A DNA stretch of 64,000 bases from Janthinobacterium tructae (GCF_006517255.1 NZ_CP041185.1:1488001-1552000); one strand, 5' to 3'; counted from the first letter of the stretch, positions 26,477 to 35,978 are shown. Program-made: numbers and translations. Notes: generated from the letters alone by a model not told the origin.

Positions 26477-27607
26477 TCAGCTCAATGCGGCGGACTGCAA
26501 ACGCCTGCTCGCGCGGCCATCGGCGTCGAACAAGTGGGCGTTACCGGCCGGTGCGGCCAGACAGATTGGGCTGCCTGCCAAGCCGTGGAAGGTGCCGGCA
26601 TGTTTGACCACGACGGGTGCGGACATGTCCGGCAGGTCGACATACAGGTAGCTGAGCTCGCCCATATGTTCAACGTGTCGAACCCTACCCTTCAGGTTTC
26701 CTGTATCGTCGACCATCAGGTGTTCCGGACGGATGCCAAAACTGACCGGCTCCCCGTGCGCCAAGCCATTCCCGGTCACCTGCGCTGCCAGTCGAGCGCC
26801 TCCGGGCAGCGCCAGCGTCACGCCGTCCGAGCCGACCTCCTGTACTGTAGCGGGCAGGAAATTCATGGCTGGTGAGCCGATGAAGCCAGCTACAAAGCGG
26901 TTGACCGGATGATGGTATAACTCCAGCGGCGAGCCGACCTGGGCGACGCTGCCATCTTCGACCATTGCACGGCCGGCGTTGAGCAGCACAATCTTATCGG
27001 CCAGGGTCATCGCCTCGACCTGGTCGTGAGTGACATAAATCATGCTGGAGGTCCCGATGTCAGTGTGAAGCTTGGCGATTTCCAATCGGGTTTGCACGCG
27101 CAGCGCGGCATCGAGGTTCGATAGCGGTTCGTCAAACAAGAAGATTTGCGGCTGGCGCACGATGGCGCGGCCGATGGCCACCCGTTGGCGTTGGCCGCCC
27201 GACAATTCTTTGGGCAGGCGCTTAAGCAACGGTTCCAGTTGCAGGATACGAGCCGCTTCACGGACTTTCTTGTCAACCGTATCGCTGCTCGTCTTGAGGA
27301 CTTTCAGGCCAAACGCCATGTTGTCGTAGACGTTCATGTGCGGATACAGGGCATAGCTCTGAAATACCATCGCCACCCCGCGCTCGGTGGGCGCCTTTTC
27401 ATTCATGCGCTTACCGCCCAGCAGCAATTCGCCTTCCGATATGTCTTCCAGTCCTGCCACCATGCGCAGCAGAGTCGATTTTCCGCAGCCGGATGGGCCT
27501 ACAAAAACACAAAACTCGCCTTGCTTGATAGTTAAATTGACATCGCGAATGACATCCGGACTAGCGCCGTAGCGCTTGTGGATACCTTTGAAAATTAAGT
27601 CAGCCAT
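26477..27607 (-). CDS. Sugar ABC transporter ATPase, MalK/UgpC type
   Basis: 376 residues. Walker A GPSGCGKST (37-45), signature LSGGQRQRVAIGRA (about 136-149), Walker B IFLFDEPLSNLDA, switch His in IYVTHDQVEAM, and C-terminal OB/TOBE domain from about 240 (FIGSPAMNFLPA; VSFGIRPEHL). Start at 27607 (MADLIFKGIHKRYG); a longer frame upstream is not protein-like. It energises the two permeases encoded just upstream. The regulatory domain may interact with other proteins as in MalK. Confidence 0.93.
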   Translation of the reverse strand: MADLIFKGIHKRYGASPDVIRDVNLTIKQGEFCVFVGPSGCGKSTLLRMVAGLEDISEGELLLGGKRMNEKAPTERGVAMVFQSYALYPHMNVYDNMAFGLKVLKTSSDTVDKKVREAARILQLEPLLKRLPKELSGGQRQRVAIGRAIVRQPQIFLFDEPLSNLDAALRVQTRLEIAKLHTDIGTSSMIYVTHDQVEAMTLADKIVLLNAGRAMVEDGSVAQVGSPLELYHHPVNRFVAGFIGSPAMNFLPATVQEVGSDGVTLALPGGARLAAQVTGNGLAHGEPVSFGIRPEHLMVDDTGNLKGRVRHVEHMGELSYLYVDLPDMSAPVVVKHAGTFHGLAGSPICLAAPAGNAHLFDADGRASRRLQSAALS

Positions 27608-27733
27608 GACATTCTTCTTCCTGTAGACCGGGATGAAATCCCAGCAATTTTTCGACGCGACTGGGGAGGCCCAGCCGACTTGCATCCCAGCCAGTTCGCT
27701 GTTTTCTTTTTTTCGGGCAGTAATGTTTGATGC

Positions 27734-28573
27734 CTAGCCCTTCACCGCACCCGATGTCAATCCCGAGACAATTTTCCGCTGAAGGCCCAGCACCATCAGG
27801 ATCAGAGGTAACGTCACCAGTACCGATGCCGCCATCAGCTTGCCCCAAGGGAGCTCCTGTGAACTGGTGCCACCGCCGATCAGCGAAATTGCCACCGGCA
27901 CGGTACGCCCGATATCCGTGGTTACAAAAGTGAGCGCAAACAGAAATTCGTTCCAGGCTGCGACAAAGGCGAGCAAACCAGTCGATACCAGCGCCGGCCA
28001 CAACAGCGGCATGAAGACATCTTTGATGATGCGCCATGAGGTACAACCGTCCATGATGGCCGCTTCTTCCAATTCCTTCGGCAGATCGCGCATAAAGGTT
28101 GTCAATACCCAGACCGTGAACGGCAGGGTGAACAACATGTAAGGCAGCACCAACCCCAGAGACTTGTTATACAGACCGAGTGTCTGCATCATTTCATACA
28201 TGCCCGCCAGCACCGCCACCTGCGGAAACATCGACACCGCCAGGATTGCTAGCAGCAACATGCTGCGCCCACGGAATTTGACACGCCCCAGTGCGAACGC
28301 CGCGGTCACTCCCAGAAACAGCGACACCGCCACAACCGACACCGCGACCATGATCGAGTTGAGGATGCTTTGGCCGAAGTTCTGGGTGCCGTCAAAAATT
28401 GAAGCGTAGTTCTTGATGCTAAAACCGCTGTCCACCACTTCGGTCACGTCATACAGCGCGCTACCACTCAGGAATGAGGTCAGAATTGCGTAAAACAGGG
28501 GAAACAGCGAAAACACCACTATTGCTCCCACCAGCATCCAGAACGCGATGCGCCATCCCAAATTTCTTATCAC
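27734..28573 (-). CDS. Sugar ABC transporter permease, MalG type
   Basis: 279 residues with six predicted membrane segments and the cytoplasmic EAA loop EEAAIMDGCTSWRIIKDVFMP (about 188-208) that contacts the ATPase. N-terminal GWRIAFWMLVGAIVVFSLFP is the first membrane helix. Encoded 11 bp after the MalF-type gene. Confidence 0.92.
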   Translation of the reverse strand: MIRNLGWRIAFWMLVGAIVVFSLFPLFYAILTSFLSGSALYDVTEVVDSGFSIKNYASIFDGTQNFGQSILNSIMVAVSVVAVSLFLGVTAAFALGRVKFRGRSMLLLAILAVSMFPQVAVLAGMYEMMQTLGLYNKSLGLVLPYMLFTLPFTVWVLTTFMRDLPKELEEAAIMDGCTSWRIIKDVFMPLLWPALVSTGLLAFVAAWNEFLFALTFVTTDIGRTVPVAISLIGGGTSSQELPWGKLMAASVLVTLPLILMVLGLQRKIVSGLTSGAVKG

Positions 28574-28584
28574 GATTATTCTCC

Positions 28585-29550
28585 TTAATCGTTGGCATTA
28601 CTTCTGCTGAATTTCATATAAATCAACGTGCATAAGGCAATGATCAAAAACAGCACGGTTGAAGCGGCTGACCCCTGGCCTACATAGCCGTTTGCTATCA
28701 TGCTTTCGCGCACGAAGCCAGACATGCTGATGGTGCTTTCATTGGTGCCGGTCAGGACGTAGATCACATCGAATACCCGCAAAGCATCGAGCAGGCGGAA
28801 AATAATGGCGACCATCAGCGCAGGTTTGATCAGCGGCAGGGTGACTTTGAAAAACACCCTGACTGGATGAATACCGTCGACCTGGGCCGCTTCGTAGCAA
28901 TCCTTGGGCAGCATTTGCAACGCCGCCAATATCAGCAAGGACATGAAGGGTGTCGTTTTCCAGATATCAACCAACAGCACGGCGAACATCGGAAAATCGG
29001 TGGTGAAGGCGATTTTGTCGAAATGCATGAATGCCAGCACGGAGTTGATGACCCCATATTGCTGTTGAAGCATCCAGTCCCACATCTTGGCTGACACAAT
29101 GGTCGGAATTGCCCACGGCACCAGCACTGCTGTGCGCACCAGCCCGCGACCTTTGAACTGAACATTCAGTACCAGTGCCACCACCGTTCCGAACACAGTT
29201 TCCAGTGTTACTGAACAGAGTGCGAAAAACAGGGTGTTCTTTATTGCCCCGGCCCAAGCCGGATCGATCAGATTGCCGCGAGTGAAGAACAGGCCGTAGT
29301 CGCCGAAATAATTCTCCAGGCCGACAAACTTGACGTCTGCGCCGCTCAGTCGATCGAGGCTAGCGTTCGTCAGGCTGAGCCAAATGCTGCGCCCCAAAGG
29401 CTCCACCGCGACTAGTGCCAGAATAATCAACATCGGCGTTAAAAAAATCCAGGCACTGCGAACGCGTTGTTTGGTGAGAGCGCTTTGCCGTATTTTCCCC
29501 GGGGCCGCACTGGCGACGTGCTGGGGCATGCTAATTGGTATGGAATTCAT
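28585..29550 (-). CDS. Sugar ABC transporter permease, MalF type
   Basis: 321 residues with six membrane segments; EAA loop EAAQVDGIHPVRVFFKVTLP (about 219-238). The first helix follows a basic N-terminus (KQRVRSAWIFLTPMLIILAL). Partners with the MalG-type protein. It follows the binding-protein gene by 83 bp. Confidence 0.92.
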   Translation of the reverse strand: MNSIPISMPQHVASAAPGKIRQSALTKQRVRSAWIFLTPMLIILALVAVEPLGRSIWLSLTNASLDRLSGADVKFVGLENYFGDYGLFFTRGNLIDPAWAGAIKNTLFFALCSVTLETVFGTVVALVLNVQFKGRGLVRTAVLVPWAIPTIVSAKMWDWMLQQQYGVINSVLAFMHFDKIAFTTDFPMFAVLLVDIWKTTPFMSLLILAALQMLPKDCYEAAQVDGIHPVRVFFKVTLPLIKPALMVAIIFRLLDALRVFDVIYVLTGTNESTISMSGFVRESMIANGYVGQGSAASTVLFLIIALCTLIYMKFSRSNAND

Positions 29551-29633
29551 GGGATGTCTCCTCCCTTTTTGGATTAAGGTGATCAGACCAATCGAATCAC
29601 ATGGTCTGCTTGATCAAGCTACGTCAGGTTTTC

Positions 29634-30926
29634 CTACCACTTATCGCCGCGGCGGATATGCGCCAAGTCGCCGCTCAGCTTTTTGACGCTGTCCGTGCCC
29701 TTGTTCTTACCTGACAATGTGGCGTAAGCGGCATTCCAGAACGCGCCTGAGGCTTCGTTATATTTTTCGCCGGTAACGGTCGATGGACGCGCCACTGTGT
29801 GAGTGAACACTTCATACAGCGATGAGGCGAACGGCACTGCCTTCAGCACCTCAGCATCGCTATACAACTCAGGAATGGTTGGGTTGTATGAGCCCTGGAT
29901 GGCACGCCGCTTTTGCCCTTCCTTACTGGTCAGGTACAGCAGCAGATCGGCCGCTTCAGCCGGATGCTTCGAATACTTCGAGATTGCCAACGACCAGCCA
30001 CCAAGGGATGCCGCACTCTGGCCATCAACCCCACCTTTCGGCAAGGCGGCCACACCGACTTTCCCTTTCACCTTGCTGTCGTCTTTTTGCGCCAGCGACC
30101 AGGCATAAGGCCAGTTGCGCATGAATATCGAATTGCCGTTCTGAAATACACCGCGCGCTTCTTCCTCGGTGTAGCTCAACACGTTCCTGGGCGAAATTGT
30201 GCCGATCCAACTGGCGGCCATATCCAGTGCCTTGACGGCTTGCGGGTTGTCGATAGTGATTTTGCCGTTGCCTTCGATAACACTGCCGCCTTTATAGCTC
30301 GACACCCATTCCAACGCATTGCAGGTTAAGCCCTCATAGGTCTTGCCTTGGAATACATAGCCTTGCATTTCCTTGTTGCCAGCTTTGCGCTCAGCGTCCT
30401 GGATTTTTTGTGCGGTGGCGCGCATTTCTTCCCAAGTTGCCGGGACTGGCTTCTTATATTTGTCGAGCAGGTCCTTGCGGTAGTACAGTAAGCCCGCATC
30501 GATGTACCAAGGCATCGCCAGCAATTTTCCATTGATCGTGTTATTGGCAACGATAGCGGGGAAATGATTTTTTTCACTCCCCTTGGTATATGGCTTCAGG
30601 TCCATCAAATGTTGCTTGATCACGCCTGGCCATATGACGTCCACCATGAGGACATCGATTTCGCTCGATTTCGCACCAAATTGTTGACGCAGCAATGCCA
30701 ACGTGTCGGTGGTGGAATTTGGGGTATTGAACAGCTTTACGGTGTTGCCGGTTTTGGCCGACCATTCATTGATTAACTTTTTAAATATTTCAAAATCCTG
30801 TCCTGCCGAGCCGCTGGTAATGGTGATCTCGGCAGCTGCGGCCGTTTCCACGCCACCGACAAACAACAGGGCCGCTACAGCAGCACCGAACACGTGGCGT
30901 TTCAATATTTTTTTCAAGGCAATCAT
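29634..30926 (-). CDS. Extracellular sugar-binding protein (family 1, ThuE/MalE-like)
   Basis: 430 residues. Signal peptide ending around VETAAAAEI, then the family-1 solute-binding fold with SAKTGNTVKLF, VLMVDVIWPG, YYRKDLLDKY, the NSIFMRNWPYAWSLA segment and a C-terminal TGEKYNEASGAFWNAAYATL. The sequence pattern resembles trehalose/maltose/sucrose-binding proteins. First gene of the operon and presumably the most expressed; the AT-rich DNA upstream (30927-31250) must contain the promoter. Confidence 0.92.
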   Translation of the reverse strand: MIALKKILKRHVFGAAVAALLFVGGVETAAAAEITITSGSAGQDFEIFKKLINEWSAKTGNTVKLFNTPNSTTDTLALLRQQFGAKSSEIDVLMVDVIWPGVIKQHLMDLKPYTKGSEKNHFPAIVANNTINGKLLAMPWYIDAGLLYYRKDLLDKYKKPVPATWEEMRATAQKIQDAERKAGNKEMQGYVFQGKTYEGLTCNALEWVSSYKGGSVIEGNGKITIDNPQAVKALDMAASWIGTISPRNVLSYTEEEARGVFQNGNSIFMRNWPYAWSLAQKDDSKVKGKVGVAALPKGGVDGQSAASLGGWSLAISKYSKHPAEAADLLLYLTSKEGQKRRAIQGSYNPTIPELYSDAEVLKAVPFASSLYEVFTHTVARPSTVTGEKYNEASGAFWNAAYATLSGKNKGTDSVKKLSGDLAHIRRGDKW

Positions 30927-31255
30927 CAGGTGTCTCCTTAGGCTTCAGCCTACTGTATTTTTAAATACCCAAGCCGCATCTCTCCTGCGACGCAGGTGAA
31001 AACTCTCAGCAAAAAAAATTTAATAAAGCAAAATGGTTAAAAATAAAATCTGAGAATGTTTTTTATAAAAAAGAAATCATACTAATAGTAAAAATTTCGC
31101 ATTTTGCCCGGCCCGATCTCAGATTGAAGTAATACAAAACCCGACCCACAAAGTAAGAAAATAACGAGAGAAATTACGCTTTTGCATGACATAGATGATA
31201 GCCACCAAGGCGGCGCCTCTCAATCTGAATCACTGCAACAAAACCGCAAAACATA
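30927..31255. promoter_or_regulatory. AT-rich regulatory region of the alpha-glucoside operon
   Basis: About 330 bp without a gene, strikingly AT-rich for this genome, between the glucosidase terminator and the binding-protein start. It should hold the operon promoter and activator sites. I cannot point to one unambiguous -35/-10 pair. Confidence 0.5.
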
Positions 31256-31257
31256 CT

Positions 31258-31312
31258 AAAAAACCCGGGTAGCCATCTACAGCCCATCGCAGCTCTTCGC
31301 GCAGACCGGGTT
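31258..31312 (-). terminator. Rho-independent terminator of the glucosidase gene
   Basis: On the minus strand AACCCGG and CCGGGTT are paired across a loop of about 37 nt and are followed directly by TTTTTT. It lies just past the stop of the GH13 gene. The loop is long, but the T run supports termination. Confidence 0.6.
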
Positions 31313-31328
31313 ATTGCACAACAACGCT

Positions 31329-32987
31329 TTACCCGCGCCCTGCGTCACATACATAAGCGATAGCAAACGATTCGTATGGCTGCAGGCTGAGGTGGTCGGT
31401 CCAGCTGTCACGCTGGGCATAGTTACTGATCAAGCCTTGCCCGGCAATGCCGTGCAGCATTGCCGGCAGATCCAGTTCGACGTGTTCGCCGGAGAAGTTG
31501 TTGACGACAACCAGCTGTTGGCTTCCCAAGCTGCGCCGGTAGGCGAATACCTGCGGGTGCTGCTCCAGCAATGGCAGGTATTGTCCGTAAACCATGACGT
31601 CCCAGTGCTTGCGCAGCTCGATCAGCTTCTGGTAGTGGAAGAAGACCGAATCGGGTTGTTCCAACGCGGCCGCGACGTTGATCTCAGGGTAGTTGGGATT
31701 CAGCTTTAGCCATGGCGTGCCAGTACTGAAGCCGGCGTTGTGTGTGCTGTTCCAGTGCATTGGGGTGCGTGCATTGTCCCGTCCGTTGGCGTGGATGCCG
31801 GCCATCATCGTCTCCGGTGACACGCCGGCGGCCGTGCGTTCGTGGTAGAGGTTGAGCGATTCGATGTCGCGATAGTCGTCGATGGAATCGAAACGTACAT
31901 TGGTCATGCCTATTTCCTCGCCTTGATAGACGTAGGGGGTGCCCTTGAGAAAATGTAGCGCGGTGGCCAGCATCTTGGCCGACTCGACCCGGTAACGGCC
32001 GGGGTCGCCGTATTTGGATACGGCGCGCGGCAGGTCGTGGTTATCCCAGAACAGCGAGTTCCAGCCGGCATCGGCCAGCTCGGTCTGCCACTTACTGATG
32101 ATCTGCTTGAATTCGATCAGATCGAACGGCCGCGGCTTCCATTTCCCCTCCTTGGTATCGTGGGTCATTGTGATGTGCTCAAACTGGAAGACCATCGACA
32201 GTTCCTGGCGCGCCGGGTCGGAATACAGCTTGGCGGTCTCCGGGGTGGCGCTCCAAGTCTCGCCCACCGTCAATACATCGCGTGCCGCCAAGGTCGCTTG
32301 GTGCATTTGCTGCAGCAGCGCGTGCAATTGTGAGCCGTTGGCGATAACCTGCTGGTCGACCTGTTTGCCGATGAGATCGATCACATCCATGCGGAAGCCG
32401 CCGATGCCCTTGTCCAGCCACCAGTTCATCATACGATGCACCTCTTCCTGCACCAGGGGATTTTCCCAGTTCAGGTCCGGCTGTCGTTTCGAGAACAGAT
32501 GGAAGTAATATTCACCGCTGGCGGCATCGTATTCCCATGCACTGCCACCAAAAAACGAACGTTGCTGGTCGGGCGGGGAGCCATCGGCGCTTGCATTGCG
32601 CCAGATGTAGTAGTCACGGTAGGGGCTATCCTTGGATTTCTTCGCCTCGACGAACCAAGCGTGCTCGTCAGAGGTGTGGTTGACCACAAGATCCATCAGG
32701 ATACGGATGTCGCGCTTGGCCGCCTCTGCGATCAACTGCTCCATCTCGGCCAAGGTGCCGAATTCAGCGGCGATATCCTGATAGTCGGAGATGTCATAGC
32801 CGTTATCGTCCATCGGCGACCGGTACACTGGCGACAGCCAGATCAGGTTGATTCCCAGATGTTGCAGGTAGTCCAGTCTGCTGATGATGCCGGCCAGATC
32901 ACCGACCCCATCGTGATTGCTGTCTTGAAAACTACGTGGGTAAATTTGATACACGACGGCGTTATGCCACCATTTCTTATCCGACAT
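31329..32987 (-). CDS. GH13 alpha-glucosidase (oligo-1,6-glucosidase type)
   Basis: 552 residues. GH13 regions: DLVVNH (about 98-103), GFRMDVIDL with the nucleophile Asp (about 200), VGETW with the acid/base Glu (about 242) and FWDNHD with the transition-state Asp (about 315). N-terminal WWHNAVVYQIYPRSFQDSN and QPDLNWENP are typical of subfamily 31. The Val following the nucleophile is associated in this subfamily with alpha-1,6 (isomaltose-type) preference. No signal peptide: the enzyme acts in the cytoplasm on sugars brought in by the adjacent porin and ABC system. Confidence 0.92.
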   Translation of the reverse strand: MSDKKWWHNAVVYQIYPRSFQDSNHDGVGDLAGIISRLDYLQHLGINLIWLSPVYRSPMDDNGYDISDYQDIAAEFGTLAEMEQLIAEAAKRDIRILMDLVVNHTSDEHAWFVEAKKSKDSPYRDYYIWRNASADGSPPDQQRSFFGGSAWEYDAASGEYYFHLFSKRQPDLNWENPLVQEEVHRMMNWWLDKGIGGFRMDVIDLIGKQVDQQVIANGSQLHALLQQMHQATLAARDVLTVGETWSATPETAKLYSDPARQELSMVFQFEHITMTHDTKEGKWKPRPFDLIEFKQIISKWQTELADAGWNSLFWDNHDLPRAVSKYGDPGRYRVESAKMLATALHFLKGTPYVYQGEEIGMTNVRFDSIDDYRDIESLNLYHERTAAGVSPETMMAGIHANGRDNARTPMHWNSTHNAGFSTGTPWLKLNPNYPEINVAAALEQPDSVFFHYQKLIELRKHWDVMVYGQYLPLLEQHPQVFAYRRSLGSQQLVVVNNFSGEHVELDLPAMLHGIAGQGLISNYAQRDSWTDHLSLQPYESFAIAYVCDAGRG

Positions 32988-33294
32988 GATTATCTTTCTC
33001 GCTTATTGATTGGCGGCACTGTCTTGCAACGTGCCAAGGGATCGCCATCGGGTGCAAATAGGCAGCCAAGTTGGATCGCACTGTCGCTCCAACACCTAAT
33101 TGACTGTTCGGCACTAGCGTGGCGGAGTACCCGGCCCCTTGCATTCAAGCTTGCATTTCATTCGGGCAATGATAAAAATCATGGTTTTAGACACGTTCGT
33201 TCTCAGGTAACATTTAGCGCCAAACGGTGACAAGCGCGGACGGATAGAGCAAGCAGATACAATGGTTTTGACGGACCGGATTGAAAGATGATAG
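32988..33294. promoter_or_regulatory. Upstream region of the glucosidase gene
   Basis: About 300 bp between the glucosidase start and a broken AraC gene on the other strand. No gene is seen; it should contain the glucosidase promoter. No strong palindrome is visible. Confidence 0.4.
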
Positions 33295-33516
33295 ATGCCA
33301 CGCAAATCCTACTCAATCCGAATCGCTGCTATAAAACCGTTAAAAATGCTAAAAAACATGGATTTATGGCCGAAAGCCGTCGCCCCCTTCATTCAAAACA
33401 CCCGCTCTCCTCTGGAGGAGCCGGATCAATCGCAGTACATACGCCATCATCTGAAGGAATTTCTGGAGTGTATGGTTAGCGGCACTCTGCCGTTACACTT
33501 AACTGTGCGGCCATAA
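33295..33516 (+). pseudogene. AraC-family regulator, N-terminal fragment
   Basis: 73 codons. IQNTRSPLEEPDQSQYIRHH and KEFLECMVSGTLPLHL match, in order, the N-terminus of the AraC protein at 23136-24116 (MVAPEQAQYMRQHLKNFLGH; AAGTLSLRW). It stops shortly after, so the cupin and the HTH are missing. A second copy of the regulator probably once stood here, divergent from the glucosidase. Confidence 0.65.
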
Positions 33517-33581
33517 CGCTCAGACGCAGGTGTACTAATGCTGACTTGGCGGAATTGTTGCTTATTTGGGAAAAGTGATAA

Positions 33582-33609
33582 TTGAATAGAAACTAACCAA
33601 TCTTATTAA
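33582..33609 (+). promoter_or_regulatory. Sigma-70-like promoter of the gene at 33652
   Basis: TTGAAT, 16 bp, TATTAA, about 43 bp before the ATG and in AT-rich DNA. GGAGG at 33641-33645 gives the ribosome site. Confidence 0.45.
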
Positions 33610-33651
33610 TTAGCATCGTAAGAATATTCCTACATCTTAATGGAGGCCCAG

Positions 33652-34451
33652 ATGCTAAACATCTTGTCCGCTACGACATTCATGTACTTTGCCACAACGA
33701 TGGTTCAAGGCGCGGCATTTTCTCAAGAAGTGGAAAGTCGCCGCCAACAATCTTAAGCGGGCCAACTGAGACCTCTGAAGCTGTTGTAGGAACACCATCC
33801 CTACTAGGTATGCAGGAGGCTTCGGCCACACAGAATGCTGCGCCAGTTCAACCGCAGTTGGGGGCAACACCGGCAAGTGGTAGCGTAACAAGTGATGCAG
33901 GCCATTCAAAGCTATCACCACAAGCAGTGAAAACCGATGTGGCGCGAGACCAGCTATCTATCACCGTCATTAAAAATGCCGGCAAGGGATCGCTAAACAT
34001 CGCGGAGAGACAGGAAGTTGAGTCAAAAGTGATCGTCTTTTACCGCGAAGTGCAAAAGGACTGTTGGAGCAAGCTCATCGAGCTAAAAACAGAAAGTTCA
34101 AGCAGCACAAAGAAACAAGCTTATTTCAATGCAATCGGAGCTTTCGTAGCACTGATAGGCGGGGTCATCGCGTATGCGCCGGCAAAGACTGTATTGATGG
34201 GGATCGGCATATCCTCTGCTGGCGGTTCTAATTCTGTGATAGGCGAACTCTCGAATAGAGAGGGCACAAATAAAACACTGTCACAGCAAAACATTGACGA
34301 CTTAACTGCGCAGTACTCCAGGTCGATTACAGAATATAAGAGCATTGTTAAGGATGAAGACTCGACGGGAGCAAAACGCCTTGACGCACTCATCGATGCA
34401 CAGTCTGGCTGTATGGGGCTACTGACGGCTATGAAAGCTCGGGGATCATGA
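33652..34451 (+). pseudogene. Exported or membrane protein of unknown function with an apparent frameshift
   Basis: A good ribosome site (GGAGG, 6 bp) precedes the ATG at 33652. Its frame encodes a signal-peptide-like start (MLNILSATTFMYFATTMVQG, then AAFSQEV) but stops after 34 codons. The next frame, already open upstream, continues with SGPTETSEAVVGTPSLLGMQ and runs to 34451 (213 codons from the ATG at 33810). That part has a membrane segment, AIGAFVALIGGVIAYAPAKT, flanked by polar helical regions. Either a one-base change has broken a single gene, or the downstream frame starts alone at 33810 without a ribosome site. No family is recognised. Confidence 0.5.
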
Positions 34452-34559
34452 AGCTACCGCTTCGTGAATTTCGCTTTTTCTCGTTCAGTGCGCTTACGTT
34501 ATGCATACGGCCATTGGTCGTTTAGAAGTGATCCAGGAGCTTACCTGGATGTTTAGTTT

Positions 34560-34640
34560 CGTGTGATCATATTCCTCGTCGTAGCATAGCCCTGTTCCGT
34601 GCCAGAGCCGTGCTTGACGAGTTGATCGGCGGTTTTCCAC
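34560..34640 (+). repeat. IS-associated fragment, inverted copy of 19736-19806
   Basis: Reads RRSIALFRARAVLDELIGG on the plus strand, the counterpart of the fragment near 19.75 kb on the minus strand. It directly precedes the decayed IS481 transposase at 34684. Confidence 0.6.
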
Positions 34641-34683
34641 TGAGATCGCCCCACTGGTCGCAGCACATCGCATAAACCAATCC

Positions 34684-35109
34684 ATGATCTCACGCCTTCA
34701 TCCCCAAGCTCGCGCCACCCCAAATATCCGCCTGGAAATCTAGGACTACGGCCTGTCCGACCGCGAGGCCGCCAAGATTTTCAATATCAGCCGCGCTACG
34801 GCCGCCCAGTGACTCAAGCGGGACGATATACAAGACCGTTCACACCGGGCTCTACGCTGCATACCCCGCTTAGCGCGACTCAGGAAGCCATCCTGCGCCA
34901 GTCGCTCTATCTGCCACTCGACGACCTGCTGTAATTACTAGGCAATACATGCATTCCGACGTCTCGCGCTCGGGCATTGCCCGGTTGCTCAAACGCGAAG
35001 GCAGGGCCCGCCTGGAAGACGTCATTACCAAGGCCGAGGGAGAAACTATCTGGACCAAGAAGACCTTCAAGGACTACGAGCCCGGCTTTGTAGCGGTACC
35101 CGAACACTA
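34684..35109 (+). pseudogene. IS481-family transposase, degraded N-terminal half
   Basis: Starting MISRLHPQARATPKYRLEI, then after an in-frame stop DYGLSDREAAKIFNISRATA (the HTH), QDRSHRP, TLSATQEAILRQSLYLPLDD, and in another frame DVSRSGIARLLKREGRARLE and KKTFKDYEPGFV. This is the IS481 order of segments, with at least two stops and a frameshift. The catalytic DDE region is not present. Confidence 0.8.
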
Positions 35110-35202
35110 AAGATCTGGTTGTGCTGAATTGAGACGTGCCTATTACGGCTGCAGTTGGTGGCCAACTATGCAGCCCGTCACTTTGAGCATCGATAGTGCT
35201 TG

Positions 35203-35225
35203 AAACACTACATTTAGTAGGCCGC
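35203..35225. promoter_or_regulatory. NrdR-like palindromic box 1
   Basis: AAACACTACATTTAGTAGG followed by CCGC. The core CTACATTTAGTAG is palindromic and resembles NrdR boxes (ACAC-A-TAT---T-GTGT type) that control ribonucleotide reductase genes. The same 23-bp unit recurs 72 bp to the right. Confidence 0.4.
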
Positions 35226-35274
35226 GAGAAAAAGTGTCAAAAATTACGGGGTTGAGACCGTTGGAATTGCCGAC

Positions 35275-35297
35275 AAACACTACATCTAGTAGGTCGC
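35275..35297. promoter_or_regulatory. NrdR-like palindromic box 2
   Basis: AAACACTACATCTAGTAGG followed by TCGC: 21 of 23 bases match box 1. No ribonucleotide reductase gene is adjacent; the boxes may be all that remains of such a promoter. Confidence 0.4.
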
Positions 35298-35436
35298 AGT
35301 GAAGAAAAACTGCAATTTCTAATCGTCCAACTCAGCGCGCCCGATACCTCGTTCAGTATTTTCAAATCCGCTGAGCAATCGCTGGTCAGTTCTTACGGCC
35401 TACTGAGGAGGCTGCATAGTCGCCATCCTCACAACT

Positions 35437-35757
35437 TTAAATACGGATTCCATCAAGGGTTTGATGCGCCTCTAACCATGATTTTACCCACAGCGGCTGG
35501 CGGCCTCGACCGCTCCACTGCTGCTCTCGATTGTCAGGGTTGCGATACAGAGCAGCCACAACTTTTTTCTCTCCCTTTGCTGCATTTTTTGGTACGCCTG
35601 CGATCAACTGGGTCAGCGGCACGCCGACCCGCTGTGCAATCGCCAGCATTTCCGCACGGGCTCTTTCCAGCTCGTCTTTTTGTCGGGTCTTGATTTCTTG
35701 AATTGCTTGCGCTTCGAGCTTTTTTAACTCGGCCAGTGATAATGATGAGATATCCAT
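35437..35757 (-). CDS. H-NS family histone-like protein
   Basis: 106 residues. The N-terminal coiled-coil dimerisation part (SLAELKKLEAQAIQEIKTRQ and onward to about 55) is followed by the DNA-binding core ALYRNPDNREQQWSGRGRQP and WVKSWL, the betaproteobacterial form of the AT-hook-like motif. ATG at 35757 gives the normal start; the open frame to 35823 is not family-like. Island-borne H-NS proteins often silence foreign AT-rich genes; here it sits at the left edge of the island. Confidence 0.92.
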   Translation of the reverse strand: MDISSLSLAELKKLEAQAIQEIKTRQKDELERARAEMLAIAQRVGVPLTQLIAGVPKNAAKGEKKVVAALYRNPDNREQQWSGRGRQPLWVKSWLEAHQTLDGIRI

Positions 35758-35978
35758 ACGAATTCCTTGAAAGTAGGACAAATTTTGGGTGACACCTATA
35801 TGTGACTTGAGCACGCATGCCAAGTGAAAGCCATTCTAAAACAATTCATACATGCTTTTGCAATCTTCTTTCTCCTTGTACCATCGAAACACCTTGTTTA
35901 AAGGGGTAATTTCGACTGGAGCTATGCAACTGGCCCGACAACAATAGTGGAAATCACCGTTGCCACTAAAGCCGAAAT

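Noticed and set aside
33741..33760. Programmed frameshift at the end of the signal-peptide frame
   Set aside because: No slippery heptamer of the X-XXY-YYZ type is seen at the junction; a plain mutation or a separate start is simpler.
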